From Ashinkailepas kermadecensis (Eukaryota; Arthropoda; Thecostraca; Neolepadidae): a stretch of 64,000 nucleotides of DNA. Below, piece by piece: positions 60,331-64,000 of this stretch. The position numbers were made by a program, and so were the translations under genes. The stretch spans positions 922,001 through 986,000 of the forward strand of contig JAOTOM010005182.1 in the NCBI GenBank assembly GCA_034440615.1, read 5' to 3'. The number at the start of each line of letters is the position of its first letter. Within the stretch, counting starts at the first letter, position 1. The notes beneath the pieces are model-generated. The model was given only the letters and a program-made list of their open reading frames with translations, searched no databases and was not told the origin of the DNA.

Positions 60331-62240
60331 GCCATGTGGAGTTTGCTATGATGGTTTCATGTTGTTTCTTTTTGTACTGTTTTTAATCCATTCTGATCAA
60401 CTGAAATTTGAAGTAACATATCAATACCATAAAACAATTATGAAATTAGGCACAATGTGAAGTGAAAGGGGAAGAACTCATTTTGGCACTATCTGGATTT
60501 TCCATATTCATTAGTCGTCTTTTGATTAACCATTTCCTAGTATTTTTTCTCTGGATAGGCTAAGTTCATAGAAAACTGGAAAATGGGAAAAAATAATTAC
60601 ATTAATTTTTTTTTTCAAGATGACAAAATAAAGTGGCCCAAATCTGGGGATAAATTTGTATTTGGGGTACCCTAGGTTGATGGACCCTGGGTTGAACCCT
60701 CCCCCCCCCCCGAACTGATCTTGTTATCCTATGCCCCTGGAACTGCATACTTCTGATCTCCCAGACACTCAGTTTAACCAATCAATCAATTTAATCAATT
60801 TAATCAGTCAAATTGTGTGACCACCACTGTGCCGACAAGAGCGATGAAATGCAGTGCCTCGCACATACCCACGCTGTGGGGACGTGCGGCCCCACGGTGG
60901 GTCGATATTGCCACAACCATCGTTACCACCACATCATCATCATCTTGACCGCCATTTGTTTAATTTTTTGTCAAATTGTGTTGCTTTCACACTTATAAAG
61001 CAGTGTTTGATTTAAACTATGTCATTGCATGTTATTGTGACAAAAATAGTAAGAGGTATTGTCAAAACAGCATTTTTGCAATAGAACTCTACTTTGAAGT
61101 AGCTCAGTTAGAATAATTTTACCCATGCTCAGATCTCTGAGGAAGCATTATCATTATTCAGATGTATGTAGGTGATGCATTGAAGTTAATAAATAAGTCT
61201 CATATTGTTTTTGCCAAGAATGAATTAAGTACATTTTAATTAATGGCTATTCAATCTGACTTGCACTTTGACATTCTTTAAATTTGTATGCGAGTTCTAA
61301 AGTTGTGCAGTCGAATTATAACCCCTGTTTTGCAAAAAGGTCCAATTGAGCTAGTGGATTTCCCCAAGTTACCAAAGACTTGAAATTATGTTATATTGAT
61401 GTCATGATTCCTTGGTGGTGTGCTTGTGTGTGTCTTGGTTCAAGCAGCTTACTTTGTCCCAATTTCAGCCCATGGAGCTATGCCAACTTTTTAACTGGAA
61501 TGCCTTGGTACATTTAGAGATTGCTCAGCAACACATCAAGCCAGTTGCTACTTAGATTCATTCCCACTCATATCAATGTCATCTCTTCAGAAGAATATGT
61601 TGAAGATGAAATTTCCTGGGCTTCCTCCAACTGGACACGCACCAGGCTCATCTCGGAGGAGGTGTGTAGAAGCTATGGCAAATTGCACTTCCTCCAGTCA
61701 GAGAAAAGTGCATGTGGCCATCAAGTACACCGAGCTGCAAACAAAGGCAGCTGCAGCATTTCTGCATGCTTTACCCATGGCTTTGTCTTGTGACTGTGCA
61801 ATGTGGAACTAGTGTGCAGATGAAACTGGTACAATGAAAGCAGAGTGTGCCCTGTTGTGCATGCTGGACTATAAGTGAATTATCCTGTCTTTTTGGAGGA
61901 GGCTCAAAGCCTTCCAATGTTTGATTAACCTTGTCCAATGCTCACATATTATTATAGGGGACTGAGCTCTGTCAATGCCTTTTGAATTAATGACCTTAAT
62001 TGTGCTTGGTCATCTCAATAATTTATTTGAGGCTCTAGCCCTGTGCCTGATTGCACCTGACTGAATTGTATGGATTCTTCCCATGAAATTTTATCAATAT
62101 CTGCAATGGTTTTAGTTCGGTTCAAGTCCGAGTCACTAATATGTGCAGTGTACTTGATCAAGCATGTTTCCATTCCAGCTAACACTATGGAGGCATTAAG
62201 ATGGGAAGGGTCTAAAACACAGATACCATCTCATAGACAC
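60331..62240. other. Intergenic DNA without recognised genes
   Basis: AT-rich. 61520-61800 is open on the plus strand in two frames but matches nothing known. A 10-base C run is at 60701. No splice-site-bounded exon could be supported. Confidence 0.4.
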
Positions 62241-64000
62241 TGTTTGACAGACACCATCTCGCAGACATGGCCGATCGCGGAAACCGCTGGCTCGATCTTC
62301 ATGAAACCTACACCAAACGATAGCCCGTGTGCCAGAGACGTCCGGTTTGGACTTTCGTGACCTTGGGTCAGGTCAAAGGTCACCAAATTGCCGAAAAACA
62401 ACAAATTTGGACCTACAGGCATGGCCGATCTCGGCAATCGCCTGATCGATCTTAATGAAACCTTCGCCAAACAATCGGCCGTGTGGCAGAGGCGTGCGGT
62501 TTGGACTTTCGTGACCTTGGGTCAGGTCAAAAGTCACCAAATTGCCGAAAAACAAAAATTTGGACTTACAGACATGGCCGTTCTCGGCAACCGCTGGATC
62601 GATCTTAATGAAACCTGCACCAAACGATCGGCCGTGTGCCAGAGGCGTGCGGTTTGGACTTTCGTGACCTTGGGTCAGGTCAAAGGTCACCAAATCGCCG
62701 AAAAACAATTTTTGGCTCAGACATGGCCGATCTCGGCAACCGCTGGATCGATCTTAATGAAACTTTCACCAAGCGGTCGGCCGTGTGCCAGAGGCGCGCG
62801 GTTTGGACTTTCGTGACCTTGTGTCAGGTCAAAGGTCACCAAATCGCCGAAAAACAAAACAAAAAATCCTCTCAGACATGGCCGATCTCGGCAACCGCTG
62901 GGTCGATGTTAATGAAAACTTCACCTAACGATCGGCCGTATGCCAGAGGCGTTCGGTTTGCACTTTCGTGGTCTTGGGTCAAGAGAAAAGTCACCAAATC
63001 GCCGAACACCCCCCACAAAAAAATCCTCGCAGACATGGCCGATCTCGGTAACCGCTGGCTCGATCTTAATGAAACCTTCACCAAACGATCGGACGTGTGC
63101 CATAGGCGTGCGGTTTGCACTTTCGTGGCCTTGGGTCAACTCAAAGGTCACCAGATCGCCCCAAAAAAACATTATTGCAGACATAGCCGATCTCGGCAAC
63201 CGCTGGCTCGATCTTCATGAAACCTATACCAAACGATAGCCCGTGTGCTAGAGGCGTGCGGTTTGGACTTTCGTGACCTTGGGTCAGTCAAAGGTCACCA
63301 AATCGCCGAAAAACATCTTTGGTCACAGACATGGCCGATCTCGACAACCGCTGGATCGATCTTAATGAAACCTTCACCTAACGATCGGGGGACGAGTGGT
63401 CTAGGGGTAAGATGCTCGTCTCACAATCGAAAGGTTGTGGGTTCGAGTCTCACCTGTCGCTACTCTTCGCCCGCGACCAATCGGCGTGAGAGATTGGCGA
63501 CGCTACATGACTCAACGGTCGACGTGTCATAAAACCAATAACCAACCACCTAACGATCGGCCGTGTGCCAGAGGCGTGCGGTTTGTACTTTCGTGACCCT
63601 GGGTCAGGTCATAGGTCACCAAATCGCCGAAAAACCCAAACAAAATCCTCGCAGACATGGCCGATCTCGGCAACCGTTCGCTCGATCTTCATGAAACCTA
63701 CACCAAACGATAGCTCGTGTGCCAGCGGCGTGCGATTTGGACTTCCGTGACATTGGGTCAGGTCAAAGGTCACGAAATCGCCGAAAAACAATTTTTGGCT
63801 CACAGACATAGCCGATCTCTGCAACCGCTGGATCGATCTTAATGAAACCTTCACCAAACGGTCGGCCGTGTGCCAGAGGCGTGCGGTTTGCACTTTCGTG
63901 ACCCTGGGTCAGGTCAAAGGTCACCAATTCGCCGAAACAAAAAATCCTTGCAGACATGTCCGATCTCGGCCACCGCTGGGTCGATCTTAATAAAACCGTC
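62241..64000. repeat. 150-bp satellite, running off the right edge
   Basis: Eleven unit starts (GACATGGCCGATCTCGGCAA) at a period of 146-159 bp. Shared blocks are GATCGATCTTAATGAAACCT, GATCGGCCGTGTGCCAGAGG and TTTCGTGACCTTGGGTCAGG, then TCAAAGGTCACCAAATCGCC. Frames stay open because the period is near a multiple of three. One unit is interrupted by a SINE. The array continues beyond the window. Confidence 0.95.
63389..63546 (+). mobile_element. tRNA-derived SINE inserted in the 150-bp satellite
   Basis: The head GGACGAGTGGTCTAGGGGTA holds the A box and GGTTCGAGTC at 63440-63449 is the B box. The body GAGAGATTGGCGACGCTACA is shared with the copies at 50704 and 53391, and the tail ends AACCAATAACCAAC. 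A perfect 14-bp duplication CACCTAACGATCGG flanks it at 63375-63388 and 63547-63560. Resembles a tRNA gene but lacks a closed acceptor stem. Confidence 0.93.

Noticed and set aside
63389..63465. Functional tRNA gene
   Set aside because: A and B boxes are present, but no closed acceptor stem. It is joined to a SINE body with a target duplication and shared by other copies.

Overview
This is nuclear DNA from a multicellular eukaryote, most likely an invertebrate animal. It has genes with GT-AG introns, large tandem-repeat arrays, (TA)n and (CT)n tracts hundreds of bases long, tRNA-derived SINEs, LINE fragments, a Penelope-like element and a gypsy-type LTR element carrying an envelope gene. Short GGTTA-type arrays (the TTAGG telomere word of many arthropods) inside small inverted-repeat elements make an arthropod plausible, but no sequence here settles the taxon.

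Two host genes are recognised. The first is the 5' half of a catalase gene on the minus strand (11228 down to 1249). Five coding exons are visible with clean splice sites and consistent phases, adding up to 289 codons. The rest of the gene lies beyond the left edge. Its introns are mostly tandem repeats, and several arrays start exactly at an exon boundary: the acceptors of exons 2, 3 and 4 and the donor of exon 4. The second is a complete, intronless coding sequence for the RNA 5'-hydroxyl kinase Clp1 (46347 down to 45058, minus strand).

Region by region: 1-1215 holds a LINE fragment in catalase intron 5. 1249-11228 is catalase with its repeat-filled introns. 12565-15123 is a decayed Penelope-like element with inverted flanks between (TA)n tracts. 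16328-22155 is a 5.8-kb structure with inverted arms of about 1.57 kb around a (CT)(TA)(CT) core. 23190-28970 holds two families of GC-rich short repeats, the first partly arranged as a large inverted repeat. 30430-40490 is an apparently intact 10,061-bp LTR retroelement on the minus strand. It has identical-looking 632-bp LTRs, a tRNA-His type primer site, gag, protease, pol, an extra ORF and env, and it sits inside a satellite of about 486 bp per unit. 41823-42470 is a LINE ORF1 remnant. 45058-46347 is Clp1. 47-64 kb is AT-rich and gene-poor, with small inverted-repeat elements, SINE copies, a LINE reverse-transcriptase remnant, a perfect 31-bp array, and a 150-bp satellite running off the right edge.

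The most promising observations are the splice-site-anchored repeats in catalase, and the env-bearing retroelement. The latter has three full-consensus splice donors that are all in phase with one acceptor just upstream of env, and an extra ORF between pol and env.
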